42,238 bases of DNA from assembly GCF_900156475.1 (NCBI RefSeq), contig NZ_FTNR01000019.1, positions 1 to 42,238 of the forward strand, written 5' to 3'. Source of the DNA: Natronorubrum thiooxidans. GTDB taxonomy: Archaea > Halobacteriota > Halobacteria > Halobacteriales > Natrialbaceae. Made by a program: the position numbers and the translations under genes. The notes beneath the pieces were generated by a model. That model was not told the origin of the DNA, made no database searches, and saw nothing but the letters and a program-made list of their open reading frames with translations. Shown here piece by piece: positions 1 through 6,615 of the stretch (positions are counted from its first letter, which is position 1; each line of letters starts with the position of its first letter).

Positions 1-1
1 C

Positions 2-82
2 GACGCGAAGAAGATCCACAAACAACGGCCGGTTCTCCAGGAACAACTCGCTACCGCCATCAAACCGGCAGCTGAGGCCTAA
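2..82 (+). CDS. 3' end of an unidentified gene (partial)
   Basis: An open frame enters from the left edge and ends at TAA at 80-82, giving 26 residues that end IKPAAEA. The stretch is rich in Lys, Gln and Ala and looks like an ordinary C-terminal helix. It overlaps the tail of the minus-strand chimeric frame by about 20 bases. Too little is present to name a family, and it could be chance because 27 codons without a stop is weak evidence. Confidence 0.3.
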   Translation, partial: DAKKIHKQRPVLQEQLATAIKPAAEA

Positions 83-461
83 CTAAAGACCAATGGCCGG
101 TCGACTCTCTGATCTTGCAGGCTTCCGGTCGCACGCCGAAGCCGTTGACTCGAACCGCCCCGGCGGTCGGGGACAACAGCGTCGCGAATACCTTGGTCGT
201 CGTCGTTTTTCCTGGCCCGTTCGGCGCGACCTCGAGTTCGGTTTCGAGGTCGCTAAATCGGAGTGGTCCCTCGGCGAATGCGAACGCACTCAGAACCGCC
301 ATCGTGTTGGTCTTCCCGCGGAGGTCGAGCAGTTCTGCAACCGTGTGACTGATGCCTCCCCGTTCCTCGGCGTCGACTGATTCACGAAGCGCAATCGCTT
401 CCTCACGGGACAACTCCACGCTCAAATCAGGGACGTCCGGCGCATCGCCCGGTTCAGTCAT
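60..461 (-). pseudogene. HxlR-type regulator truncated and fused in frame to an ABC-transporter ATPase fragment
   Basis: From ATG at 461 the first ~80 residues look like a haloarchaeal HxlR/DUF24 winged-helix regulator: a GISHTVAELLDLRGKTNTMAVL helix followed by FAEGPLRFSDLETELEVAPN. Where the recognition helix should continue, the frame switches at Pro-Asn to GPGKTTTTKVFATLLSPTAG, which is a Walker A motif plus following strand of an ABC ATPase. It then degenerates and stops at 60. Both parents are recognisable, but neither is complete: the regulator lacks its recognition helix and wing, and the ATPase lacks nearly everything after the P-loop. Both proteins can contain a PN-G junction, so short shared sequence could have mediated the recombination. 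The gene faces the oxidoreductase operon, the usual place for its regulator, so the operon has probably lost its native control. Confidence 0.7.
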
Positions 462-486
462 AGTATTGAATAGCTTTACTTGTAGA

Positions 487-555
487 TATGTATTTTTGGT
501 TTTAAGGCGTCTTAGAGCCCAATACTTCGAGACTTCGAAGTTGCAAGTATATACT
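487..555. promoter_or_regulatory. Divergent promoter with palindromic operator candidate
   Basis: Between the divergent starts at 461 and 577 lies a perfect 10-bp palindrome, ACTTCGAAGT (532-541), preceded by a related half ACTTCGA (524-530). An AGTATATACT palindrome at 546-555 sits about 25 bases before ATG 577, the right place for a TATA box of a leaderless transcript. On the minus strand an AAAATACATAT-like stretch near 487-497 could serve the regulator. Assigning the palindrome to the HxlR-type protein is inference. Confidence 0.45.
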
Positions 556-576
556 CTTCGAGATGCTATTTCGCGT

Positions 577-1233
577 ATGCAAATCGCAGTATTCGGTGCG
601 ACCGGCCGAACCGGCCACCCACTCGTCGAACAGGCAATCGAACGCGAACACGAGGTGATTGCCTTCGTCCGGGATGCGACCGGCCTCTCATCAACACTAC
701 GGAATGACGACCGGGTCAGTGTAATCAAAGGTGACGCCTACACCGGAGAGGGGGTCGAACGCGCTATCGCTGGCGACGGCGACCCCGTCGATGCCGTCGT
801 CAGCGTTCTCGCGCAGACCTCAGAGGGGCCAGACGACCTGCTGACAGAAGCGGGCCGACACATGCTCGCGGCGATGAATAAACACGGTGTCGAACGGTTT
901 GTGACGCTAGTCGGTGCGGGCGTCCGCGAGGCGGGAGAATCGGTAAATCTCGGGGGGCGGATGATGGGTGTACTGTTGAAACTGTTAGCACGATCAGTCC
1001 TCGAAGACGCCCGCAATCAGGTCGAACTACTCGGAGCCAGCGATACTCGCTGGACGGTCGTCCGCGGACCACGTCTCACCGAAGACGCCCATACGGGCGA
1101 GTTCCGCCACGGGACGGACCTCTCGCTTGGAATGCAAGACACCGCTGCGCGGGCGAACGTGGCCGAGTTCATCATCGACTGTCTCGAAGACGACCTGTAC
1201 GTACACGAAATGCCGAAGGTCGCAGACGCATGA
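577..1233 (+). CDS. NAD(P)-binding oxidoreductase, NmrA/atypical SDR type
   Basis: 218 residues. The N-terminus has the Rossmann dinucleotide signature G7-A-T-G-R-T-G13 right after the first beta strand, typical of the NAD(P)H-binding (PF13460-like) branch of atypical short-chain dehydrogenases. These proteins reduce quinones or flavins or act as redox sensors; the substrate cannot be inferred. ATG 577 is chosen because the Rossmann strand starts immediately and a TATA-like box is correctly spaced; an upstream in-frame extension would run through the promoter. The stop overlaps the next gene's ATG (ATGA), so it is the first gene of a three-gene operon facing the broken HxlR-type regulator. 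HxlR proteins commonly control such reductases, which fits an electrophile or quinone response. Confidence 0.85.
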   Translation: MQIAVFGATGRTGHPLVEQAIEREHEVIAFVRDATGLSSTLRNDDRVSVIKGDAYTGEGVERAIAGDGDPVDAVVSVLAQTSEGPDDLLTEAGRHMLAAMNKHGVERFVTLVGAGVREAGESVNLGGRMMGVLLKLLARSVLEDARNQVELLGASDTRWTVVRGPRLTEDAHTGEFRHGTDLSLGMQDTAARANVAEFIIDCLEDDLYVHEMPKVADA

Positions 1234-1451
1234 TAAACTCCAAATACACGACCCCTAGATCGCATTCCATACCGGTACGAAGCGGGCTCGCAGTCGTGTT
1301 CGCCGTCCTCGCAAACGTAGTACTCGTGCTTGGCGTGGACGCTCTCGACATTGTCCCCGCCGTCAGCGCGTTGACCGTTCCGCCCATTGCCTTCCTATCG
1401 GCGCTCGGTGCAGGTGGAGCAGTTATCGTCTACTGGAGGGCCGAACAGTGA
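1230..1451 (+). CDS. Small membrane protein, DUF6069-like and possibly truncated
   Basis: 73 residues with two hydrophobic segments (about 19-37 and 45-68) and a polar N-terminus. The pattern PVRSGLAVVFAVLANVVLVL followed by SALTVPPIAFLSALG resembles the first half of haloarchaeal DUF6069 proteins, which as I recall are about 130 residues with four membrane segments. This copy would then be only the first hairpin, ending abruptly in VYWRAEQ. It overlaps its neighbours on both sides (ATGA upstream, GTGA downstream), so it is translationally coupled inside the operon. Family assignment is from memory of the pattern and is uncertain. Confidence 0.6.
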   Translation: MINSKYTTPRSHSIPVRSGLAVVFAVLANVVLVLGVDALDIVPAVSALTVPPIAFLSALGAGGAVIVYWRAEQ

Positions 1452-2827
1452 CGGAGTCGGTATTCGTCACCGGGGCAACCGGAACTGTCGGTCGGTACGT
1501 TGTCGCCGGTCTTTCGGACCGCGATGTCGCCATCAAGATCGGGGTTCGTGACCCCGGAACCGTCTCGAACAAGCTTGCGGACGCCGGAACAGTAGTCGAG
1601 TTCGACTTCACGAAGCCCGAGACCTGGGGACGTGCACTGACAGACGTCGATGGCGTCTTCCTCGTTCGACCTCCGGTTGTAAGCGAATCGGACGTCAAGT
1701 CGTTTGTCGACGCCATGGACCGCGTCGGTGTCAGCCACGTCGTCTACCTCTCAGTGCTCGGTGCAGAGAAGAACGTACTCGTTCCACACCATCGGATCGA
1801 AAAGCGAATTATGGCGACAAAAATGGATTACACGCTGCTGAGGGCGTCGTTTTTCATGCAGAACCTTCTCGAAGTCCATCGTCGAGATATCGTTGAATAC
1901 GGCGAGATCTTCGTGCCGGCCGGAAACGGGAAGACCAGTTTCGTGGACGCACGGGATCTCGGTGAGGTCGCAGCAATTGTGCTGACCGAGCCGGGTCACG
2001 CGAACCGGGCCTACGACCTCACGGGGGCCAAAGCGCTGGACTATCGAGAGGTCGCCACGATCTTCAGCGACGTCCTGAATCGACCGATCACATATCCACA
2101 ACCATCCCTGGTGACGTTCGCAACGCGCATGCGACGCCGAGAGAAGCCACTCGGGTTCATCGCACTCATGAGCGGCATCTATACGACTGCACGTCTCGGA
2201 TTAACCGCCCGCGTCACCGAAGACAGCCAGCTGCTCCTCGGTCGCCCTCCACGAACGATGCAAACATTCGTCGAAGACTACGCAGACGAATTTCGAAGCG
2301 ACCCCCAACCGAACGGGACGACGACGACCGCTACCGATAGTCAATACGTCGAAGTTCGTGAACCCCCGGTCCCCGAGGTCGCGTACAACGTAATCAACCC
2401 GGTGATGTCGCTTCTGTTGCGGTCACCGCTGCACTCGCTCGTGAGTGATTCGGTGATGTTGCTGACGTTCACTGGGTCCAAAACTGGCAAGGAATACACC
2501 ACTCCGGTCGGATATTGGATTAAAGACGACCACCTGATCGTCACCACCCAAAGTCCGTGGTGGCGAAATCTAAAGGGTGGCCAGCCGGTGTCGCTGCACA
2601 TTCAGGGACAGCACAGAGACGGGCTCGCCACACCTCATCCGGCCCCTGAAACGGTCGCCCAGTACATGAAGGAGTTCATCAACCGTTATGGGACAAATGC
2701 TGCTCGTCGACTGGGCATCCGAGTTCACGGTGACAGAGAGCCGACGTTCGAAGAACTAGAAGCTGCCGTTGAGGGGACAGTCGTCATCGCGATTGAATTA
2801 ATTGATGACAAAACGACAGTACAGTAA
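1448..2827 (+). CDS. NmrA-like reductase fused to a deazaflavin (F420)-dependent nitroreductase-like domain
   Basis: 459 residues starting at GTG (GTGA overlap with the upstream stop). Residues 1-280 are an NmrA/SDR-type NAD(P)-binding domain with T8-G-A-T-G-T-V-G15. A Thr-rich linker (about 285-305) leads to a C-terminal domain (about 308-450) containing FTGSKTGKEYTTPVGY (341-356) and SPWWRNLKGG (369-378), the hallmark of the DUF385/Ddn split-barrel deazaflavin-dependent reductases. Haloarchaea make F420, so a protein joining an NAD(P) site to an F420 site could move hydride between the two cofactors or couple two reductions, though this is inference. It is the last gene of the operon. The DNA around 2290-2340 (ACGACGACGACC) encodes the linker and shows no frameshift, so the fusion looks real. 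Confidence 0.85.
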   Translation: MTESVFVTGATGTVGRYVVAGLSDRDVAIKIGVRDPGTVSNKLADAGTVVEFDFTKPETWGRALTDVDGVFLVRPPVVSESDVKSFVDAMDRVGVSHVVYLSVLGAEKNVLVPHHRIEKRIMATKMDYTLLRASFFMQNLLEVHRRDIVEYGEIFVPAGNGKTSFVDARDLGEVAAIVLTEPGHANRAYDLTGAKALDYREVATIFSDVLNRPITYPQPSLVTFATRMRRREKPLGFIALMSGIYTTARLGLTARVTEDSQLLLGRPPRTMQTFVEDYADEFRSDPQPNGTTTTATDSQYVEVREPPVPEVAYNVINPVMSLLLRSPLHSLVSDSVMLLTFTGSKTGKEYTTPVGYWIKDDHLIVTTQSPWWRNLKGGQPVSLHIQGQHRDGLATPHPAPETVAQYMKEFINRYGTNAARRLGIRVHGDREPTFEELEAAVEGTVVIAIELIDDKTTVQ

Positions 2828-2848
2828 GTACGCCTTTTAGGGAGCTTA

Positions 2849-3145
2849 TCAAGACTGCGTGAGTTCTATACTCTTGATGGTTTTTCCGTGGGCGTCCAGG
2901 CGTGCCTCGATCGGTGTCTGGGGTTCCTCGAGAGCCTCGAGGACGGTCTCGAGATGCGCAATGCGCTCGTCTTTTCGGGTGAGGTCGGACTCGAGGGTCC
3001 TGACGTGCTCACGGAGCGCCTCAAGTTCGTCGGCGAGTGTTTGATTCGGGATCGGAATAGCTGATGACTGCTCGCCGTCCGGCAGAAGAGTCAGCAGCAG
3101 TCGCCGGCACCACAGACGCTCCCGTACTCCAGACCGATCTCTTCG
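2849..3145 (-). other. Coiled-coil reading frame without a normal start codon
   Basis: An open frame of 98 codons ends at TGA 2849-2851. Its last ~62 residues, from LADELEALREHVRTLE to KSIELTQS, have a clear heptad pattern rich in Leu, Glu and Arg, as in a real coiled coil. No ATG, GTG or TTG occurs in frame between the upstream TAG (3146-3148) and the heptads. The frame overlaps the end of the CC-tailed YlbF-like gene in the -1 phase (…GACTGCTGCTGACTC…). It could be reached by a -1 slip at the CTGCTG run, start at a CTG, or be the decayed remains of a longer gene. I do not recognise the family. Confidence 0.35.
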
Positions 3146-3279
3146 CTAATTGCGTCGTTGTACTCCAGGAGTATCGTCTCGAGTTCGGATGAGACCGTGT
3201 CGGATCGACTGTCAGCCAGTTCCTCACCGAATGCTTCGGCAGCGGCCAGTACCGCTTCGTCGGTCGCGCTCAACAGCAT
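3091..3279 (-). CDS. Short YlbF-like protein ending in Cys-Cys
   Basis: 62 residues. The second half (SSELETILLEYNDAISEEIG, then VCGAGDCC at the C-terminus) parallels the C-terminal half of the gene just upstream, which has ETNDVISEQLGREF and then GGGCC. It is therefore probably a short paralogue of the YlbF/YmcA helical family, lacking the first helices. The terminal Cys-Cys plus a third Cys six residues earlier look suited to binding a soft metal or metalloid. ATG 3279 lies inside the end of the upstream gene (10-base overlap), so the two are co-translated. Position behind arsD-arsA suggests a metalloid-handling role; this is inference. Confidence 0.65.
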   Translation of the reverse strand: MLLSATDEAVLAAAEAFGEELADSRSDTVSSELETILLEYNDAISEEIGLEYGSVCGAGDCC

Positions 3280-3638
3280 CCACCTCCGGTTTGCTGGGCG
3301 AACTCTCGACCGAGCTGCTCGCTGATTACGTCGTTGGTCTCCTCAAGGAGGTCGACGAGTGCTTCCTGTGCGTCCTGGTGTCGCTGAATCGTCTCGTTGT
3401 CCGACAGCTCCGATTTGAGCTCGCGCAACTCGCTCAACAGCGACTGGTCGAATCCGTCGCGTTGCATCCGTCGCTGTTTCTCCCGGTACTCCTGAAGGAG
3501 TGCCATCGCCTCCGAATCGTTTTCGAGGGCTCGGTTGGCTTCCGTAAACTCCTGATAGGTCTCGGAGGTCGTGAGCGTCTCGAGGAACGTCTGAAACGCC
3601 GCCTCAGTTGTCGGTCCGTCCGCACGAGTGTCGCTCAC
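3270..3638 (-). CDS. YlbF/YmcA-family protein with a GGGCC tail in the ars operon
   Basis: 122 residues from a GTG start that overlaps the arsA stop (GTGA), which decides the start. The all-helical body (AAFQTFLETLTTSETYQEFTEA…, MALLQEYREKQRRMQ…, DAQEALVDLLEETNDVISEQL) matches the Com_YlbF pattern. In Bacillus, YlbF and YmcA work with YaaT as a complex reported to carry iron-sulfur clusters and to affect RNA processing and development; what haloarchaeal members do is not known to me. This copy ends in GGGCC, echoed by the next gene (GDCC). Tight coupling to the ATPase and metallochaperone argues for a metal-binding accessory role. Family call moderately strong, function open. Confidence 0.8.
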   Translation of the reverse strand: MSDTRADGPTTEAAFQTFLETLTTSETYQEFTEANRALENDSEAMALLQEYREKQRRMQRDGFDQSLLSELRELKSELSDNETIQRHQDAQEALVDLLEETNDVISEQLGREFAQQTGGGCC

Positions 3639-5560
3639 GAGACCGTCACCTCCGGCTCCCGTTCGGGGATATCCGAGAGGCCCGCGATCTCGTCCCCGAA
3701 GGCGCTCAGTTCCTCGAGACCGACCGGCTCGTCCTGACGCAACGGCGCGCACATCAACGGCGTCTCGAAGCGGTCTTTGATCTCACCGAGGTATTTTTCC
3801 TGCTGTGCCCGTCGGTTCGCGAAGAAGGCGTTGTTGCCGTACTCCGTGGGCAGCAGGTAGTTTGCCACGACGAACGCGGTCTCGATACCGACCTGATCGT
3901 TGAGATCCTCGGCTGCCCGGTACGCTTCCATCATCGGAGTGTACTCCGGATACATGACGAAGGCAAACGAGCTTTTTTCCGGGTTTTGCATCGTCTCGAT
4001 GACCTCGTCGTACTTGTCGCCCTTCGCGGGAGCGGCTCCTTTGGTCAGCGAGCCGAGGTCCATAAAGCCCTTCCAGTCGGAGGGCAGTTCCAGCAGGCGG
4101 AGCGTGTGCCCGGTCGGTGCGGTGTCGAAGACCACCACGTCGTAGCCGTCCGCCTGGAAGTAGCTGACGAACTTCTCGAGGGCTGCCATCTCCTCGGCAC
4201 AGGGCGATTCCAGTTCCTCCTCGACGTTGGCGATAGCAGCTTCGACGTCGATTTCGGTGTCTTCCTTGTCCTCGTACATCTCGGTGACGTGATCGAGGAC
4301 CTGCGTGCGGTACTCGTCGAGGGCTTTCTCCTGGTCGATCCGGGCTGCGTCGAGGTTCGCCTGCCCCACCGACGTCGGCTCGTGGCCGACCGGCTCACCG
4401 AAGATGTCCTCGAGGTGGGCCGCCGGGTCCGTGGTCACAACGAGCGTCTCGTAGCCTGCCTCTGCGAGTTTTGTCGCCGAGGCCGCGGCGATGGTGCTCT
4501 TTCCGACGCCGCCTTTCCCGGTAAAGAACAGATACCGAGTCTCCGCACCCGGCGTCACTCGGTCGGCGATCGACGCTGGATCCGCCAGCGCATCGGTATC
4601 GACCGACTGATCGGTCTCGACGTCGGTCGCCGAGCCGACGTCGACGGTGGGCTCCTCGCCATCGTAGATGACGCCAGCGACGTCCGACAGGAGATCGAGG
4701 CCGGCGATTTCGCCGGGCTGGAGGGGATAGGTCGCCATCGCGTCGGCGTCGAACTCGGCTTTCGCCCGCTCGATGGCCGCCCGTTCGTCCTCGCGTTTCC
4801 CCTTGAAAAAGGGGTCCTCACAGACCGATTCAGGAAGGTAGCCGTTAATAACGAGTAGCTGTGACTCGATACCGAGTTCACCGAGGTCGGCTCCACTGCG
4901 CTCGATCTCGTCGAGTGAGGAGTCCTCGGGCTTGCCGACGAACGCGAACGAGGTGCGTTCATCGTCTTGGAGCGTGTCGATGGCCCGCTCGTACTGGATC
5001 TTCTTGTCCTCCATCGAGGCGGCAGGGCCGATACACGTCGAGCCACCCTTCTCGAGTTCGGCGTTCCAGTCGGAGGGCAGCTCCATCAGTCGAATGGTGT
5101 GGCCGGTCGGCGCGGTGTCGAAGACCACCACGTCGTAGTCGGGGCTATCCATGAAGTCGACGAAGTTGTCGAAGGCCGCAATCTCCTCGACGCAGGGGCT
5201 ATTGAGTTGCTCTTCGACAGTTTCGATCTGTTCGTCGTCGAGCAGTTGGCGCATCGGCTCGATCGTCTCCTGTCGGTACTCCTCGGCTGCCGTATCCGGG
5301 TCGATCTCGATGGCAGAGAGGTTCTCAATACCCTCGATTGCGGTCACTTCGTGGCCGATCCCCTGGCCGAAAATATCCGAGAGGTTCGGTGCGGGATCGG
5401 TCGTCACGAGCAGCGTCTCGTAGTCGTTGTCGGCGAGCCACGTCGCAGTCGCGCAGCTGACGGTGCTCTTTCCGACGCCGCCTTTCCCGCTGAAGAAGAC
5501 GAACTCGGTGTCTTCGTTGCTCGGTTCGACGATTTCTCGAGGCGTAGTGTCCATACTCAT
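3635..5560 (-). CDS. arsA: Arsenical pump-driving ATPase ArsA (tandem A1-A2)
   Basis: 641 residues with two homologous halves, as in bacterial ArsA. Each has a deviant Walker A GKGGVGKST (25-33 and 348-356) and a DTAPTGHT signature (148-155 and 479-486). Cysteines equivalent to the three metalloid ligands of E. coli ArsA are present: C123 (SPCVEEIAAF), C176 (STCIGPAAS) and C454 (SPCAEEMAAL). This separates it from single-domain Get3/TRC40 relatives. The enzyme hydrolyses ATP on binding As(III)/Sb(III) and energises a membrane pump (ArsB); no arsB or acr3 lies in this window. arsD ends three bases upstream and the YlbF-like gene overlaps downstream, so all belong to one operon. The start may be M1 or M3 of MSMDTT. 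Confidence 0.96.
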   Translation of the reverse strand: MSMDTTPREIVEPSNEDTEFVFFSGKGGVGKSTVSCATATWLADNDYETLLVTTDPAPNLSDIFGQGIGHEVTAIEGIENLSAIEIDPDTAAEEYRQETIEPMRQLLDDEQIETVEEQLNSPCVEEIAAFDNFVDFMDSPDYDVVVFDTAPTGHTIRLMELPSDWNAELEKGGSTCIGPAASMEDKKIQYERAIDTLQDDERTSFAFVGKPEDSSLDEIERSGADLGELGIESQLLVINGYLPESVCEDPFFKGKREDERAAIERAKAEFDADAMATYPLQPGEIAGLDLLSDVAGVIYDGEEPTVDVGSATDVETDQSVDTDALADPASIADRVTPGAETRYLFFTGKGGVGKSTIAAASATKLAEAGYETLVVTTDPAAHLEDIFGEPVGHEPTSVGQANLDAARIDQEKALDEYRTQVLDHVTEMYEDKEDTEIDVEAAIANVEEELESPCAEEMAALEKFVSYFQADGYDVVVFDTAPTGHTLRLLELPSDWKGFMDLGSLTKGAAPAKGDKYDEVIETMQNPEKSSFAFVMYPEYTPMMEAYRAAEDLNDQVGIETAFVVANYLLPTEYGNNAFFANRRAQQEKYLGEIKDRFETPLMCAPLRQDEPVGLEELSAFGDEIAGLSDIPEREPEVTVS

Positions 5561-5563
5561 CGA

Positions 5564-5893
5564 TTATGCCTCCTGTGGCGCGTTCTGTTTCTCGCGAATC
5601 TCGGCCGCAAGCTCGTCGTAGGAGAGATACGCCGATTTGGCGATTATCTCGTCGTCAAGAACCATAATCGGGAGAATCGATGGGCCGTGTTCGTCGACCA
5701 GATCGGCGATCCGCTGGGTCTCGAGAAACTGATCGATGTCGTGTTGCATGTTCGCTCTCGAGACCTCGATATCGAATTCGGCTTCGAGTTGGTCAAGTGC
5801 AGCGCTGACCTCGACGAGTTCATCATCAGGGTCAGGGCCGCAGACGCCCGTTGAGCAGCACATCGCTTCTTCGTACAGTGTAAGTTTCGTCAT
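5564..5893 (-). CDS. arsD: Arsenic metallochaperone ArsD
   Basis: 109 residues with a thioredoxin-like fold pattern. Cysteines C12, C13 and C18 in EEAMCCSTGVCG are exactly the As(III)-binding set of E. coli ArsD; the additional C-terminal Cys pairs of the plasmid protein are absent. ArsD binds trivalent arsenic or antimony and hands it to ArsA, raising its affinity at low metalloid levels. It is the first gene of the minus-strand ars operon, with arsA starting three bases after its stop. The order arsR-arsD-arsA resembles the Halobacterium plasmid ars cluster, but the arsR here is a remnant. Confidence 0.95.
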   Translation of the reverse strand: MTKLTLYEEAMCCSTGVCGPDPDDELVEVSAALDQLEAEFDIEVSRANMQHDIDQFLETQRIADLVDEHGPSILPIMVLDDEIIAKSAYLSYDELAAEIREKQNAPQEA

Positions 5894-5969
5894 TTGTGAG
5901 TTCCTCGGGTACCGTTCCGACCGCCTGTAGAGTCGTGGTCACAAACCACCACCCCTAATTCAGTTACGG

Positions 5970-6056
5970 TTCAATTGAAATGCTGTTCAGACGTACACAT
6001 AAACACTTCGGTTCACCACATACACGAGTCCTCTAGTCATTCTCGGCTCAATTGAG
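5970..6056. promoter_or_regulatory. Two CAATTG palindromes between arsD and the arsR remnant
   Basis: TTCAATTGAA (5970-5979) and CTCAATTGAG (6047-6056) are perfect 10-bp palindromes sharing the core YTCAATTGAR, in the gap between the divergent arsD and arsR-remnant starts. They are placed where an ArsR-type repressor or an activator could control arsD. No strong TATA box is obvious for arsD; the closest is a TGAATTAG-like stretch near 5956-5963 on the minus strand. Operator function is inference. Confidence 0.35.
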
Positions 6057-6125
6057 TATGTAGCTGTCGCTCCTGGAAACAGTGTTCCGCAATAGGTAGT
6101 TGAGAGAGTAATCAAGTACCTGCTG

Positions 6126-6242
6126 ATGGCACACGCGACTGAACGATTACAGCGGTACCTCGACGACGAACTCGAAGAGTTCTGCGTCTGCGAACTGAGA
6201 CTGGCGTATCGACACGGACGCGCCAACTATAGTAGCCACTGA
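6126..6242 (+). pseudogene. arsR: arsR remnant: N-terminus joined to the CVC metal-binding motif, HTH lost
   Basis: A 38-codon frame reads MAHATERLQRYLDDEL, like the N-terminus of haloarchaeal ArsR proteins, then directly EEFCVCEL. The latter is the ELCVCDL-type metal-binding motif of ArsR/SmtB repressors, which normally lies after the second helix and before the DNA-recognition helices. After CEL the sequence is unrelated (RLAYRHGRANYSSH) and stops inside a short inverted-repeat element. Both the segment between N-terminus and CVC motif and the whole HTH appear deleted. Its position divergent from arsD is where arsR belongs. If no other arsR acts in trans, the ars operon may be derepressed. 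The ArsR assignment rests on short motifs, so it is likely rather than certain. Confidence 0.6.
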
Positions 6243-6313
6243 AAGTCAATGGACACCTGATCGCACGACAGCTGTATGATCAGTGCGTAAATCGTTTCAA
6301 TTGGTTACTATAG
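6227..6313. mobile_element. MITE-like palindromic element, copy 1 (87 bp)
   Basis: The element begins CTATAGTAGCC and ends GGTTACTATAG, an imperfect terminal inverted repeat. An internal hairpin pairs CTGATC with GATCAG. A second member lies in opposite orientation at 12591-12757. The two share TAGCCACTGAAAGTCAATG, CTGATCGCACGAC, GATCAGTG and AATCGTTTCA in the same order. No coding capacity. It abuts the arsR remnant and supplies that frame's stop codon, so its insertion or later rearrangement may have helped disrupt the gene. Confidence 0.65.
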
Positions 6314-6378
6314 CCCAGCACCGCCAAGGAGGAGCAGGCTGGCGGTAACGACCGCAGGGAAACCCATAAGCGAGATCG

Positions 6379-6615
6379 CTACCCACAATCGACGCGTAGT
6401 ACATATGACACCGATTTGGGAGTGTCCGGTTGAAGCGACTGGGTTGGCGAAACTGGTGGTGCTTCTGTGACGTCGCAGTCACGCATGACAAGGTCGACGA
6501 TTCGATCGGTGACTGCTTGCTCACAGTCCGTATCGTGTTCGGCCACGAACGCGCAAGATGTACAACGGACGAGTCCGATAAATAACGTATCTAATGAGTT
6601 CTCAAAGCGGCCCAA
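6379..6615 (-). CDS. Hypothetical Cys/His-containing small protein, possibly a fragment
   Basis: 78 codons. The central part, LVRCTSCAFVAEHDTDCEQAVTDRIVDLVMRDCD, has a CxxC followed by His and Cys with an acidic helix, as in small haloarchaeal zinc-binding proteins. The C-terminal third (SPTQSLQPDTPKSVSY…) looks disordered or out of family. The only in-frame start is ATG 6615, which overlaps the first codons of the divergent DUF418 gene (6594), an unusual arrangement. It may be the remainder of a longer gene or a chance frame. No family recognised. Between this frame and 6314 a minus-strand stretch could encode one membrane helix (…LWVAISLMGFPAVVTASL…), also without a good start. Confidence 0.35.
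   Translation of the reverse strand: MGRFENSLDTLFIGLVRCTSCAFVAEHDTDCEQAVTDRIVDLVMRDCDVTEAPPVSPTQSLQPDTPKSVSYVLRVDCG

Noticed and set aside
3608-4858. A 416-codon plus-strand frame opposite arsA
   Set aside because: Antisense shadow of the well-supported arsA; no domain pattern of its own.
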